From the NCBI GenBank assembly GCA_000799755.1, contig JUHI01000004.1:248001-312000 (forward strand): a stretch of 64,000 bases of DNA, given 5' to 3'. A model generated the notes under the pieces. The model was not told the DNA's origin. It searched no databases and saw only the letters and a list, made by a program, of their open reading frames with translations. Positions 54,778 to 63,227 of the stretch are shown here, one piece after another; the stretch's first letter is position 1, and each line of letters opens with the position of its first letter. The position numbers and the translations under genes were made by a program. This DNA is from Martinezella tropici (lineage in GTDB: Bacteria > Pseudomonadota > Alphaproteobacteria > Rhizobiales > Rhizobiaceae).

Positions 54778-56559
54778 ATGCACATCAGTTCTCTTTTTGG
54801 TGACGACTCAGCGGTCTTGAAAGCCTTCAGTCGTTCGCAGGCCATCATCTCGTTCAAGCCGGATGGAACAATCGTTGAAGCGAACGAAAACTTCTGCAAG
54901 GCGGTGGGGTATAATCGCGAGGAGATCGTCGGTAAGCATCACCGGATCTTCGTCGACCCGAAGGAAGCGGCATCCGCCGAGTACCGGGCCTTCTGGGCGC
55001 GATTGGCAAAGGGCGAGTACGACCAGCGCCAGTACAGACGCCTGACCAAATCCGGAGACGAAATCTGGATCGAGGCTTCCTACAATCCCGTGGTTCGTGG
55101 CGGCAAGGTGGTGAAGATCGTCAAGATCGCCACTGATATCACGAACAGCAAACGCGAGGCGTTGGACAGCAGAGGCAAGCTGAACGCGTTGTCGCGCGCG
55201 CAGGCGATCATCGAGTTTACGCCCGAGGGCAAGATTGTTGCCGCCAACCAGAATTTTCTCGACACGCTCGGCTATTCACTCACGGACATCGTCGGAAAAC
55301 ATCATCGTATATTCTGCGAGAAGGAGTATGCGGCTTCCTCGGAATACGCACAATTCTGGCCGCGACTGGCGGCCGGCGAATTCTTCAGCGACGAGTTCAA
55401 GCGTCTGGCGAAGGATGGCAGCGCTGTTTATATCCAGGCGACCTACAACCCCATCCTCGATGCTGACGGTAAGGTCATGAAGGTCGTGAAATTCGCGACT
55501 GACGTGACCGGGCGGGTGCGTGCCCTGCAGGAGGTCGGCGCAGGTCTCGAGCGGCTTTCAGATTGCAACATCCGCGTCACCATCGACAAGCCGTTCGTCC
55601 CGGAATTCGAGCATCTCCGGCATGACTTCAACGAATCGCTCGCGAAGTTTCAAGAGACGCTGGAGCAGGTGCTGGCACAGACGGCGATGCTTTCGACGAA
55701 AAGCGGCGAGATGACCGATAGCGCTGGAGCCATTGCCCATCGCTCCGAACAGCAGGCGGCGGCGCTTGAGCAGACATCGGCGGCATTGGAGCAGATTACC
55801 GCCACGGTGCGGCAATCGACCTTCCGCACGACGGATGCCCGCAAGCTGGTGCGCGATGCGCGCAACGCCGCATCCCAATCGGTCAACGTTGTCACCTCGA
55901 CCGTGGAGGCAATGGATCGCATCGAAGCGGCATCCCGGGAGATTTCCAGCATCATTGGGGTTATCGATGAGATCGCGTTCCAGACGAACCTCCTTGCCTT
56001 GAATGCTGGCGTGGAAGCTGCGCGCGCGGGTGAAGCCGGCAAGGGCTTTGCGGTCGTCGCTCAGGAAGTTCGGGAGCTGGCGCAGCGTTCAGCGAAGGCG
56101 GCCAAAGAGATCTCCGGTCTGATCGTCAATTCGACCAGGGAAGTGAAGGAAGGAGTTCGCCTCGTTGGCGAAACCGGGGATGCGCTGCGTCATATCGAGG
56201 GATTCGTGAAATCGATTGACGTCAATGTTGAAGCGATCGCCCTCGCCTCGTCGGAGCAATCCACCAGCCTCAGCGAAATCAACGCGGCTGTGAATTCGCT
56301 CGATCAGATGACTCAGCAAAATGCCGGAATGGTCAGCAGCATGAGCGCAACCGCGGCGGCGCTTGCCGCCGGTGCGGGGGAACTGGAGAAACTTGTAAGG
56401 CGCTTCAAACTGAACCGCCGCAAATGGATTCGCGAGCCGGGTTCCGATGCTGCAAGGCGCGGCGCTGAAGCTCGCGGTTACGGAAAGAACGCGATCTACC
56501 TGCCAGCGTCCATGGGCGGCGATGCTGCGGCTACCGGGGACATCGACGCTGCGGCGTGA
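54778..56559 (+). CDS. Soluble methyl-accepting chemotaxis protein with tandem PAS domains
   Basis: A 593-residue receptor. Two PAS/PAC units (~10-125 and ~133-250) are near-duplicates: each has NFCKAVGY/NFLDTLGY, IVGKHHRIF, ARLAKGEY/PRLAAGEF and TYNP/SYNP. A HAMP-like linker leads to a full MCP signalling domain with the hairpin tip EIAFQTNLLALNAGVEAARAGEAGKGFAVVA (around 398-428). No transmembrane segment is visible, so it should be cytoplasmic and sense an internal cue, such as redox or energy through a PAS ligand. Cofactor unknown. Confidence 0.93.
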   Translation: MHISSLFGDDSAVLKAFSRSQAIISFKPDGTIVEANENFCKAVGYNREEIVGKHHRIFVDPKEAASAEYRAFWARLAKGEYDQRQYRRLTKSGDEIWIEASYNPVVRGGKVVKIVKIATDITNSKREALDSRGKLNALSRAQAIIEFTPEGKIVAANQNFLDTLGYSLTDIVGKHHRIFCEKEYAASSEYAQFWPRLAAGEFFSDEFKRLAKDGSAVYIQATYNPILDADGKVMKVVKFATDVTGRVRALQEVGAGLERLSDCNIRVTIDKPFVPEFEHLRHDFNESLAKFQETLEQVLAQTAMLSTKSGEMTDSAGAIAHRSEQQAAALEQTSAALEQITATVRQSTFRTTDARKLVRDARNAASQSVNVVTSTVEAMDRIEAASREISSIIGVIDEIAFQTNLLALNAGVEAARAGEAGKGFAVVAQEVRELAQRSAKAAKEISGLIVNSTREVKEGVRLVGETGDALRHIEGFVKSIDVNVEAIALASSEQSTSLSEINAAVNSLDQMTQQNAGMVSSMSATAAALAAGAGELEKLVRRFKLNRRKWIREPGSDAARRGAEARGYGKNAIYLPASMGGDAAATGDIDAAA

Positions 56560-56608
56560 TCCACGATCCAATTTCTGACTTGGACTGAAAGTCCCTGCGC
56601 TCCCATCG

Positions 56609-56630
56609 ATCTCCCCCTGCGGGGGGAGAT
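56609..56630. terminator. Hairpin between MCP and dsbB-like genes
   Basis: ATCTCCCCC/GGGGGAGAT is a 9-bp stem with a 4-base loop in the gap between the convergent genes. It has no strong T-run, and the CTCCCCC...GGGGGAG pattern also occurs as a dispersed rhizobial palindrome. Confidence 0.45.
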
Positions 56631-56674
56631 GCCGTGAAAACGACGCGGGATCGGCGCGGGAAGCCTGCTGAGAA

Positions 56675-57187
56675 TCAGGCAGCCTTCTTCGCACCGACAA
56701 AGGCGATTGCGGCGAGGATGATGCTGGCGATCACATTCCAGCCGGCCATCGACAGGCCGGCGACGCGAAGGGCTGCTTCCGTGCAGGAAGGACCCTTGAT
56801 GGTGTTCAGCTGGCCGAGCAGGTCGCCGGCATTCTGCGTAACGCTGCTTGCCGTCGTCGAGCAGGTGGTCGGGCCTTCCCAGAAGTGCCATTCGACGCCG
56901 GCGTGATAGACGCCGATGCCGCCGCCGACAAGCATCATCAGGCCGGCGATGATGAGGAGCCCGCGCGTGATCCAGGAGGGCAGGCCGGCGACCGCCGTCA
57001 GGACGGCGATAATGGCAACGGGGATGCCGTAATAATAGGGCTGTCGCTGATCCAGGCAGAGCGCGCAGGGGATATAGCCGCCGATATACTGGAAGCCGAG
57101 CGCCGAGCCGATGACGACGATCATGCCGATCGTCAGCAGGGCGCCATAGCCGAGGCCGGCGCGGGAGGAAGGCGAAGTCGTGGACAT
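56675..57187 (-). CDS. dsbB: Disulfide bond formation protein B
   Basis: A 170-residue four-span membrane protein that reoxidises DsbA-type oxidases using quinone. The first periplasmic Cys pair is C-A-L-C (YIPCALCLDQRQPYYYG), and the second loop holds Cys in GPTTCSTTA and GPSCTEAALR. The start at MSTTSPSSRAGLG has AGGAG upstream; a longer frame runs into the yqaA end. It follows yqaA by 16 bp, probably one operon. Confidence 0.9.
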   Translation of the reverse strand: MSTTSPSSRAGLGYGALLTIGMIVVIGSALGFQYIGGYIPCALCLDQRQPYYYGIPVAIIAVLTAVAGLPSWITRGLLIIAGLMMLVGGGIGVYHAGVEWHFWEGPTTCSTTASSVTQNAGDLLGQLNTIKGPSCTEAALRVAGLSMAGWNVIASIILAAIAFVGAKKAA

Positions 57188-57203
57188 GCTGGGGGCTCCT
57201 TGG

Positions 57204-57797
57204 TCAGCTCGCCAGGGCAAAATGGAAGACGGCGTATAGGGCAATGAGGATGGCGGCGGCGGCCATGGTGAGCTGCCCGAGGCGCTTTTCGATGAAATGA
57301 CGAATGGATTCGCCATAGCGGCGCAGCAGGAAGGCCAGGAAGAAGAAGCGGGCGCCGCGCGCGACGATGGCCGAGACGATGAACAGGCCGAGATCGATAT
57401 GAGCGACGCCGGACAGGATCGTCACCACCTTGATCGGCGGCAGATGCGCCAGGCCCGACGTCACCAGCAGCAACAGAACCCATTCATAGGTAATGCCGGC
57501 GCTCATCTGATTGAAGGCGTCGAGCTTGCCATAGAATTCGAGGATAGGCTTGGCGATGGTCTCGAAAGCGTAGTAGCCGAGGGCCCAGCCGGCAATGCCG
57601 CCGAGCACGGAGGCGACGGTTGCCGTCAGCGCATAGCGCCAGGCGCGCTCGGGCTTGGCAAGCGACATTGGGAGGAAAAGCACATCCGCCGGAACGAGGA
57701 AGACCGAGCTTTCGACGAAGGCGATAACGGCCAGCCAGACTTCCGCCGATTTGCGGCCGGCAAGCGACATGGTCCAGTCGTACAATCTACGAAGCAT
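57204..57797 (-). CDS. YqaA (DedA-like, SNARE-associated) membrane protein
   Basis: A 197-residue inner-membrane protein of the VTT/DedA superfamily, YqaA branch. It begins MLRRLYDWTMSLAGRKSAEVWLAVIAF (residues 1-27 overall), then ESSVFLVPADVLFLPMSLAKP and LGGIAGWALGYYAFETI. DedA-type proteins flip lipid carriers; the YqaA role is not established. It precedes dsbB on the same strand. Confidence 0.88.
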   Translation of the reverse strand: MLRRLYDWTMSLAGRKSAEVWLAVIAFVESSVFLVPADVLFLPMSLAKPERAWRYALTATVASVLGGIAGWALGYYAFETIAKPILEFYGKLDAFNQMSAGITYEWVLLLLVTSGLAHLPPIKVVTILSGVAHIDLGLFIVSAIVARGARFFFLAFLLRRYGESIRHFIEKRLGQLTMAAAAILIALYAVFHFALAS

Positions 57798-57984
57798 GAG
57801 GGCCCCTTTTTGCTGCGTCGCAAACCTTTAGGGGGCAGGATTATGGCTGTAAATGGTCGCAGGCCGAAGGAAGTCGCACAAAATCAAAATTTTTCGTGAT
57901 GCTGGCTGGATTTGCGGCGGGGAGACATGCGCCGCCGACTGACTGTGTGATGCCGTGCCTCGAAGGATTGCCGGCAACTGAACT

Positions 57985-58497
57985 TCACCAGTGAGGCGCT
58001 GTCGATATAGACGGCAACATGATGTAGGGGTTGCTGGGATCGTAAGAAACCTTGGGTGTCCCCCTGTTTCCTGTGATCAAATTCGGAAGCAGGTGCCCTT
58101 GAGATCCGAACATATAATCTCCTCCGGCGCACAGATGCGCGAGAGCCCGATAATCGAAAAGCTTGAAACGATCGTCTGCCAGAAATGCGGCTTGCTTGTA
58201 CTTGTCGCCGGTAAGCTTTCCATAACCGGAAGTTTTCAAGAATCGATTCCCGACGGCGGTATTAACCTTGGCGCCGTCACACATGGTGCCGATGATACCG
58301 CCTAACTTATAGATTCTGAGGATCTCCGCGTCTGCGTCTGGCATAGGTTTCATGGCCTCCGACAGATACCAATTCGTCGACGGGTCATTGGTCATCGTTT
58401 TTCGCCGGAATGCGGGAATGCTATCTGCAAGACAGCCCCAGGCTGAAAGGGCCAATACGAGACCAAAAACGAAGATACGCTTGACTATTCCGACCAC
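57985..58497 (-). CDS. Unrecognised small secreted protein
   Basis: A 170-residue protein with a signal peptide (about residues 1-25, FVFGLVLALSAWGCLADS). The mature part has three Cys (in GTMCDGAK, LAHLCAGG and the signal) and ends PYIMLPSISTAPHW. No family is recognised. The start is GTG at 58497, supported by GGGAGG six bases upstream. Codon use is less GC-biased than in flanking core genes, so it could be a recent or lineage-specific gene. Confidence 0.65.
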   Translation of the reverse strand: MVGIVKRIFVFGLVLALSAWGCLADSIPAFRRKTMTNDPSTNWYLSEAMKPMPDADAEILRIYKLGGIIGTMCDGAKVNTAVGNRFLKTSGYGKLTGDKYKQAAFLADDRFKLFDYRALAHLCAGGDYMFGSQGHLLPNLITGNRGTPKVSYDPSNPYIMLPSISTAPHW

Positions 58498-58633
58498 ACG
58501 ACGCCTCCCCAGGACTGCAGGCGCCAGATATAGATCAGCCTTTCATCGAAGGAAAGTATGGCGCTGCGGATGCCTTCCGGGCCATCCATTCATACAGAGT
58601 TCCTAGTTGCGACAGACGCTGCAAGCCAAAGAA

Positions 58634-58655
58634 AAAGGCGGCCGAAGCCGCCTTT
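58634..58655 (-). terminator. Intrinsic terminator of the OmpA-family gene
   Basis: On the minus strand AAAGGCGGC-TTCG-GCCGCCTTT followed by TTCTTT: a 9-bp stem capped by a stable TTCG tetraloop, 29 bases past the stop. Confidence 0.85.
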
Positions 58656-58683
58656 GCTTTTATCATGTGCCTTGAGCCGCAGT

Positions 58684-59679
58684 TTACTGGCGATGAAGCT
58701 CCACGCGACGGTTCTTGGCTCGCCCATCTTCGGTGTCGTTCGCTGCGACGGGCGATTGCAGGCCTTCGCCGCTTGCCTTGAGGCGATCCTGCGAAACGCC
58801 GTAGGTGCCGACCAGATCGGCAACGACCGCGTCCGCGCGCGCCTTCGACAGTTTCAGGTTGAAATCCGCGCCACCGATATTGTCGGTATAGCCGACCACC
58901 GAGAGCTTCTCGTTCGGCTGATCCTTGAGGAACTTGCCGATCTCGTCGAGGCTCGGCCGCGAATCCGGCTTGATCACCGACTTGTTGAAGTCGAAGTGGA
59001 TGCCGTAAAGCAGCACCTTGCCCGAGGTGTCGAGCGCCTTGTTGATGTCGGATGCTGTGACCAGAACCATCTGGTCCTTCAGCTCACCGACCTGCAGCGA
59101 GTCGAGACGAACATAGACCTGACCCTTGACCGCCTCGAATTCCGGTACGTAGCCGTCCTCGAATTCAATGACGTAGAGGGCGATGTAGGTCTTGGCGGCG
59201 CCGTCTTCCTTCACGGCGGCGACATAGCGGGCTTCGTCAGGGCTATAGCCGAAAAGCTGACCGCCCGGGCCTTTCTCGCCAAAGACCTGCTCCAGCCTGT
59301 CTGTCTCTTCCTGCTTTGCCTGGAAGAGTATTTTGTAGCCAGCGGACTGCAGATCGTTCAGATAGTTGCGGAACACTTCGGCCGATGACGGACCGGCCGG
59401 GACAGAATAGACATTTTGCGTCAGGCGGCCTTCCAGGGCTTCCTTGCTGGCAAAATCAGATTTGTCCGGATCGTCCTCGTTCTTGGTCCATTTTCCCGTC
59501 GGCAAGGTATATTCCGCGAAGTTGCGTCCATCGCACAGCACGATGGACGAGCCCTCGAAGCGCTTGATGCCGGGAAGATCCTTGCAGCCGGGCTTGTCGG
59601 CGGCAAAAACAGCGGACGAAAAGGATAGCGCCGTCAACGCGATCGTCGCGAAGACTCCGCCCAGGAATTTCGATGTCAT
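58684..59679 (-). CDS. OmpA-family protein with DUF4892-like N-terminal domain
   Basis: A 331-residue envelope protein. A signal peptide (about 1-27, ending SSAVFAADK) is followed by a ~190-residue N-terminal domain (KDLPGIKRFEGSSIVLCDGRNFAEY) resembling DUF4892 and then an OmpA C-terminal peptidoglycan-binding domain: GIHFDFNKSVIKPDS, VVGYTDNIGGADFNLKLSKARADAV, and AKNRRVELHRQ at the end. It probably tethers the outer membrane or a periplasmic complex to peptidoglycan. Start at 59679, since the region upstream adds 11 residues without signal-peptide character. Confidence 0.88.
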   Translation of the reverse strand: MTSKFLGGVFATIALTALSFSSAVFAADKPGCKDLPGIKRFEGSSIVLCDGRNFAEYTLPTGKWTKNEDDPDKSDFASKEALEGRLTQNVYSVPAGPSSAEVFRNYLNDLQSAGYKILFQAKQEETDRLEQVFGEKGPGGQLFGYSPDEARYVAAVKEDGAAKTYIALYVIEFEDGYVPEFEAVKGQVYVRLDSLQVGELKDQMVLVTASDINKALDTSGKVLLYGIHFDFNKSVIKPDSRPSLDEIGKFLKDQPNEKLSVVGYTDNIGGADFNLKLSKARADAVVADLVGTYGVSQDRLKASGEGLQSPVAANDTEDGRAKNRRVELHRQ

Positions 59680-59916
59680 GGATACCCCCACAGATGACAT
59701 GTGATGCCGCATCGACGACCTGAAAGCGCCGGTCAGCCGATGCAGCGGTTGCTTGATGAAAAGCTAAAATTCATTTCGCATTACGCGAAATAGAGCGCTC
59801 TGCAAATTTTGCGAGTGGGAGCTGAAACTATTTCGGAGCTGACTATGCGGGGCGTCTTCGGGTTCACCGTTGCCGATCTCTGCCCTGGCTCTGGAGCATT
59901 CCGAGGGGTGCTCGCG
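59680..59916. other. 237-bp gap upstream of the OmpA-family gene
   Basis: Nothing coding is convincing. The stretch contains TTCGCATTACGCGAAATAG (59774-59792), an inverted repeat TTCGC/GCGAA, near where the promoter of the OmpA-family gene should lie. Confidence 0.3.
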
Positions 59917-60273
59917 TCAATAATACTCGACGCGCGTTTCGTTGAGGACGACGCGGATCACCCGATAGGCATAGAGGAAGCTGGCAAGGCCAAGGGTTAC
60001 GATAATCAGAAGGACCCAGAGAATGACGTGTCCTATCGAGTGGCCGATATTGAAGGTGCAGTTGAGCCGGCCGATCGTTCGACCCGAACCATCCAGCAAC
60101 TCAGTTTTGTTTAGAACCGCGCGGTTGAGGTAATAGGGAAAGACGATCAGCGCGAGGCCGAGCGTGACAATCGTCAATATGATCCAGAGGACGACGCTGC
60201 CGATCGATTCAGCCACGCTGAAGGAGCACTTGAGGCGGCCGATGCGGGTGGGAGTGGTGGCAATCTCAGACAA
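59917..60273 (-). CDS. Small membrane protein with internal duplication (DUF6693-like)
   Basis: A 118-residue protein made of two repeats of about 50 residues. Each has IGRLxCxF, SIGxVxLW, xIVTLGLA, a hydrophobic span and a closing VLNxT. About half the aligned positions are identical. The pattern resembles what I recall of the DUF6693 family, function unknown. It should contain two hydrophobic hairpins or spans. The start is set at TTG 60273 with GAGGG about nine bases upstream; another TTG lies five codons earlier. Confidence 0.75.
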   Translation of the reverse strand: MSEIATTPTRIGRLKCSFSVAESIGSVVLWIILTIVTLGLALIVFPYYLNRAVLNKTELLDGSGRTIGRLNCTFNIGHSIGHVILWVLLIIVTLGLASFLYAYRVIRVVLNETRVEYY

Positions 60274-60787
60274 TTTCTTCGCCCTCAAATTTTACGGAGA
60301 CAAATGACTTTGGAAAGCTGGCGGCATCAGGATGTCCCTGCCACTGCCGCGTTTCGTTCTCGCTCAAATAGCAATTCGAAGAGGATGTATCATCATTAAA
60401 AATCGCGCAAAAGTGGCGCGTAAGGTCAAAGCACAGGTAACTGCGCAAAAACAATAATCACGAGATTTAGTGGTGCCCCATGCCGAAATGCAATAAGTTA
60501 GCTTTTCCAACACTTTGAGGTGTTGTGGGGCAGGCTGGTGCGGTGACAAAACGTTATGCTTTTCGCCTCGCGTGTCCCGCGAAATGTCGAGCAAAGTTCA
60601 TTGGTAGCGCTGGACCGTTCCCCCACATTTCGCTGGGGCGCGTGAACGTTGCGTGAACTGGTAGTTTCATCCAGGGCCGAGATACATCAATTTAGCTATT
60701 TCAAACGCTTAGAAAAAAGGCGGACACACAATCATTTCACGTAATCGTTATGCTTTTTTGAAATGTGTCCAGCTAACGCGCCCCAGG
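60274..60787. other. 514-bp AT-rich gap, start of the right accessory segment
   Basis: No convincing gene. A 62-codon minus-strand frame (60266-60454, TTG start) ends inside the start of the duplicated membrane-protein gene but lacks support. Hairpins seen are CAACAC/GTGTTG (60508-60525) and an imperfect inverted repeat GGACACA ... TGTGTCC (60722-60770), the latter just beyond the stop of the next minus-strand gene and possibly its terminator. Confidence 0.4.
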
Positions 60788-61297
60788 TTAAGGAGCTGAC
60801 ATTACCGATATTAGGCGCAGCAAAGCTATGCCTCCCATCGCTGCGCAAATTATGGAAGCTAGCACGGAGAACACACATGCCCATCGAAAGACGTTTCCAA
60901 TCCGCTCTGCTAGTTTCGCGCGCCTTCCGTCCTTAACGTATGGGTGATCCCAAATGTAAATTCTATCATACGCCGCATGCAAATATGCCAGTTGACTAAA
61001 GTATGCCAATCCGGGTGCAGCTATCGTCATCAAGAGCGCGATCAGGAGCCAAATTAAGATGTGCCCGAATTCACTGGTTGCGATTGGGCTTCCTGATATT
61101 TGGACATGATTTGCGCTATAAAAGCCTAGCGCTGCGGCTATACCGCCCGCTGCTGCTAGTGCTGGTGCACGCATGGCGGCCAACGAGAATACTTCGATTT
61201 GGCTATTATGCGTTTCCGCTCCCTTTCGCGCAACGTCGTGCGCACGTTCAGCTGCTCTAATCTTGATATCGAAAGTCTTTTCTTCCTCAGGGGTCAT
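60788..61297 (-). CDS. Unrecognised three-span membrane protein
   Basis: A 169-residue protein. A charged N-terminal helix (MTPEEEKTFDIKIRAAERAH ..., ~1-35) precedes three hydrophobic spans: about 40-58 (MRAPALAAAGGIAAALGFY), 75-97 (LIWLLIALLMTIAAPGLAYF) and 142-165 (WACVFSVLASIICAAMGGIALL). Between the last two lies YIWDHPYVKDGRRAKLAERIG. I recognise no family. The frame is open 58 codons further upstream, but ATG 61297 is preferred because the membrane-protein character begins there. Base composition is AT-richer than the core. Confidence 0.65.
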   Translation of the reverse strand: MTPEEEKTFDIKIRAAERAHDVARKGAETHNSQIEVFSLAAMRAPALAAAGGIAAALGFYSANHVQISGSPIATSEFGHILIWLLIALLMTIAAPGLAYFSQLAYLHAAYDRIYIWDHPYVKDGRRAKLAERIGNVFRWACVFSVLASIICAAMGGIALLRLISVMSAP

Positions 61298-61632
61298 TGC
61301 GAGCCTGCATCTTAGGTTTACGGGTCGGCGGATAATCTTGCCAACGATCTGCACGCGTTTAGGAAATCGCGTCGGCGCAACGATGACATTGCTGGCGGCG
61401 GACGGATCTTCTATCACTCGATATAGTTGAAACCATTTTGCCGTTAATGCAATCACAAAATCGCATGGCATCAGCTTGGGAAGCTCGACTTAAGGCCTAT
61501 AATGCAAGCACTTAGCTGTAAAACTATGCCATTCGCGCAAGAAAAAGCGGTTTAGTATCAATGGCGCTGTAGAACGGTGCGGCCTGGCATAGCGAGCAAA
61601 TGCCTTTGTTTTTCGCCGATTCCACCAAACTG

Positions 61633-61812
61633 CTAGTTCGGCATTTCCTTGTGCTTGTCGAGCTCGTTGAGCAACGGGATGAGGCCTTCGGCCATCGCAG
61701 GAGAAAGGCTCTCAAATATCAAGCCAGACCGCTCGATCACCTTGTAGGTGCGTGCGTCGACGACGGCGAAAGTGCCGTCGTCATCTTCGACTAAGGCATA
61801 GCGTTCTCTCAT
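61633..61812 (-). CDS. Small hypothetical protein
   Basis: A 59-residue acidic protein (RYALVEDDDGTFAVVDARTYKVIERSG reads from residue 4). The pattern of alternating hydrophobic residues suggests a small beta-meander followed by a helix (AEGLIPLLNELDKHK). Small proteins of this appearance are found across rhizobia, so it may be real; no function known. ATG 61812 is preferred to an in-frame start 23 codons earlier; there is no clear ribosome binding site. Confidence 0.5.
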   Translation of the reverse strand: MRERYALVEDDDGTFAVVDARTYKVIERSGLIFESLSPAMAEGLIPLLNELDKHKEMPN

Positions 61813-62031
61813 ACCTAACGATAACACGCTTTCGCGTGGCGAATCCAGAAGCGCAATTTTGGGCAACCAGCGCGCGTTCACCGATAACGGCCCTTAACTG
61901 GCGCCTCCGTAACTTTTGATTGAATTTCTGATATAGACATACGCGCCATTGCTGGATAGTCTTGCTTCGCTCACCTGCGCTATCGTCTTGAGTATTTCCA
62001 TATGAGTGTTAAATTGATTTTCTAAACTGCA

Positions 62032-62250
62032 ATGGACGGAAACGTGGCTAGCAAAAACTCCAACGATCGTTTTAGGGATCGACGGCTTTCGGCCGTACTT
62101 GAGGTCTTTGCGTCCAAATTTCCCTCGGACTTCGCGCGCAGGTCAGAAGAGATTAAGCGCGAAGCGGAGGAAATTGAACGTGCAGTCCAAGAAGCCGAAC
62201 AATCCATTGGAAGACGCGTACGCCCCAACGGAAAACGTTTCCGTTTATGA
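62032..62250 (+). CDS. Small coiled-coil ORF overlapping the DUF6414-like gene
   Basis: A 72-residue frame whose C-terminal half (EEIKREAEEIERAVQEAEQS) should form a charged coiled coil, and whose last 71 bp overlap the next gene in another frame. Its body carries the GGAGG used by the next gene. It could be a small regulatory or antitoxin-like partner, or simply a leader peptide that couples translation. A GTG at 62044 is an alternative start. No family recognised. Confidence 0.5.
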   Translation: MDGNVASKNSNDRFRDRRLSAVLEVFASKFPSDFARRSEEIKREAEEIERAVQEAEQSIGRRVRPNGKRFRL

Positions 62251-63172
62251 TTTTCTTTATTACGACTACACGAGAATTTCTTCGTTTTTAGCACAGTTTG
62301 AATCCGGGCACATTACGCAAGTTACCAAAAGCGAAAGTGCAACCCGCAGTTCAAAGGATACGCTCCACAGCGAGTTAGCTGGTACCGCCAAAGTTGTGAG
62401 CGGTAAAATGGAGGATAATTCGGAGGTCTCAAAGGAGGCCACCCATCAATCGAGCAAAGTATATGATACTCGTTGGGAAAATGCTCTCGCATTCCTTGAT
62501 TATCTTGAAGCAAACGAGTTGCTAAGTCCAGAAATCGAGACAGCCAGAATCGGGCGCATTGTACTCGTGATGGGTGATCTAACCATATTCGATCTCAATA
62601 TCTTGCAACGAATGTGGTCGCTTTCCGCGATTAAGAAGACGATCTTGGCGGGTGCCAGATCCCAGTCCGAAGAGGCCTCTCAGCACCACAACCGCCAAGA
62701 GAGGCGCAAGGCCTCTGCTTCCAATAAAAAGTCCACCTCAAACGGGATTTCGGAGGCGGAGCTAGCTCTGGAATTGTTGACGGTTCTACCGCATGCAGTT
62801 CAAGCTGCGGTTAGCACGAAAGACCTTTCCGCGTGGTGCACCCTACGAGAGGACAGCATTACTGTTTCGCCGTCAGACCTTTTCATGAAGCACGGTCTAA
62901 CGATTAGCGGCCAGTGGGCCATGGTCGGAATTTTGGACGCCCTACCGGATAATGATGCCGCGCTTTCGGAGGACGGGTCGCTTGAAATGGCAAGGCAAAT
63001 GATCGCGGGTGCTAAACTTGGTGCCGCCGGCTATATGATAGCACCGCACCTAGTCGGCCCTGTCAGGACGTTGTTGGGTAGGCCGTCATCCTCCTATGGC
63101 ATCACTCCCCTGCTGATATTTCGAAATGTTTCGAGCCAATATGAAGATGGGGACACGGGAAGCGAGGGATAA
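62180..63172 (+). CDS. DUF6414-like protein
   Basis: A 330-residue protein that begins at GTG 62180, with GGAGG nine bases upstream. Residues 22-44 read VYDFLYYDYTRISSFLAQFESGH, the N-terminal pattern I associate with the DUF6414 family (a Y-D-F-L-Y-x-D start and an S-F-L-A-Q helix). A polar, Ser/Glu-rich stretch follows, then residues ~115-160 (WENALAFLDYLEANELL, IGRIVLVMGDLTIFDLNILQRMW), a basic Gln/Lys/Ser-rich linker (~185-215), and a C-terminal beta-rich part. The function of DUF6414 is unknown; members occur in accessory regions. The family assignment is from memory of one motif. Confidence 0.65.
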   Translation: MQSKKPNNPLEDAYAPTENVSVYDFLYYDYTRISSFLAQFESGHITQVTKSESATRSSKDTLHSELAGTAKVVSGKMEDNSEVSKEATHQSSKVYDTRWENALAFLDYLEANELLSPEIETARIGRIVLVMGDLTIFDLNILQRMWSLSAIKKTILAGARSQSEEASQHHNRQERRKASASNKKSTSNGISEAELALELLTVLPHAVQAAVSTKDLSAWCTLREDSITVSPSDLFMKHGLTISGQWAMVGILDALPDNDAALSEDGSLEMARQMIAGAKLGAAGYMIAPHLVGPVRTLLGRPSSSYGITPLLIFRNVSSQYEDGDTGSEG

Positions 63173-63227
63173 GCGCGAGAAGATGTAGGCGTGCCAAGAT
63201 GAAGAATTGATAAATGGAGTATTCAAA

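Noticed and set aside
60266..60454. A 62-codon minus-strand frame that ends in the start of the duplicated membrane-protein gene
   Set aside because: It has a TTG start, no Shine-Dalgarno and no recognisable sequence. The overlap is suggestive but not enough to call a gene.
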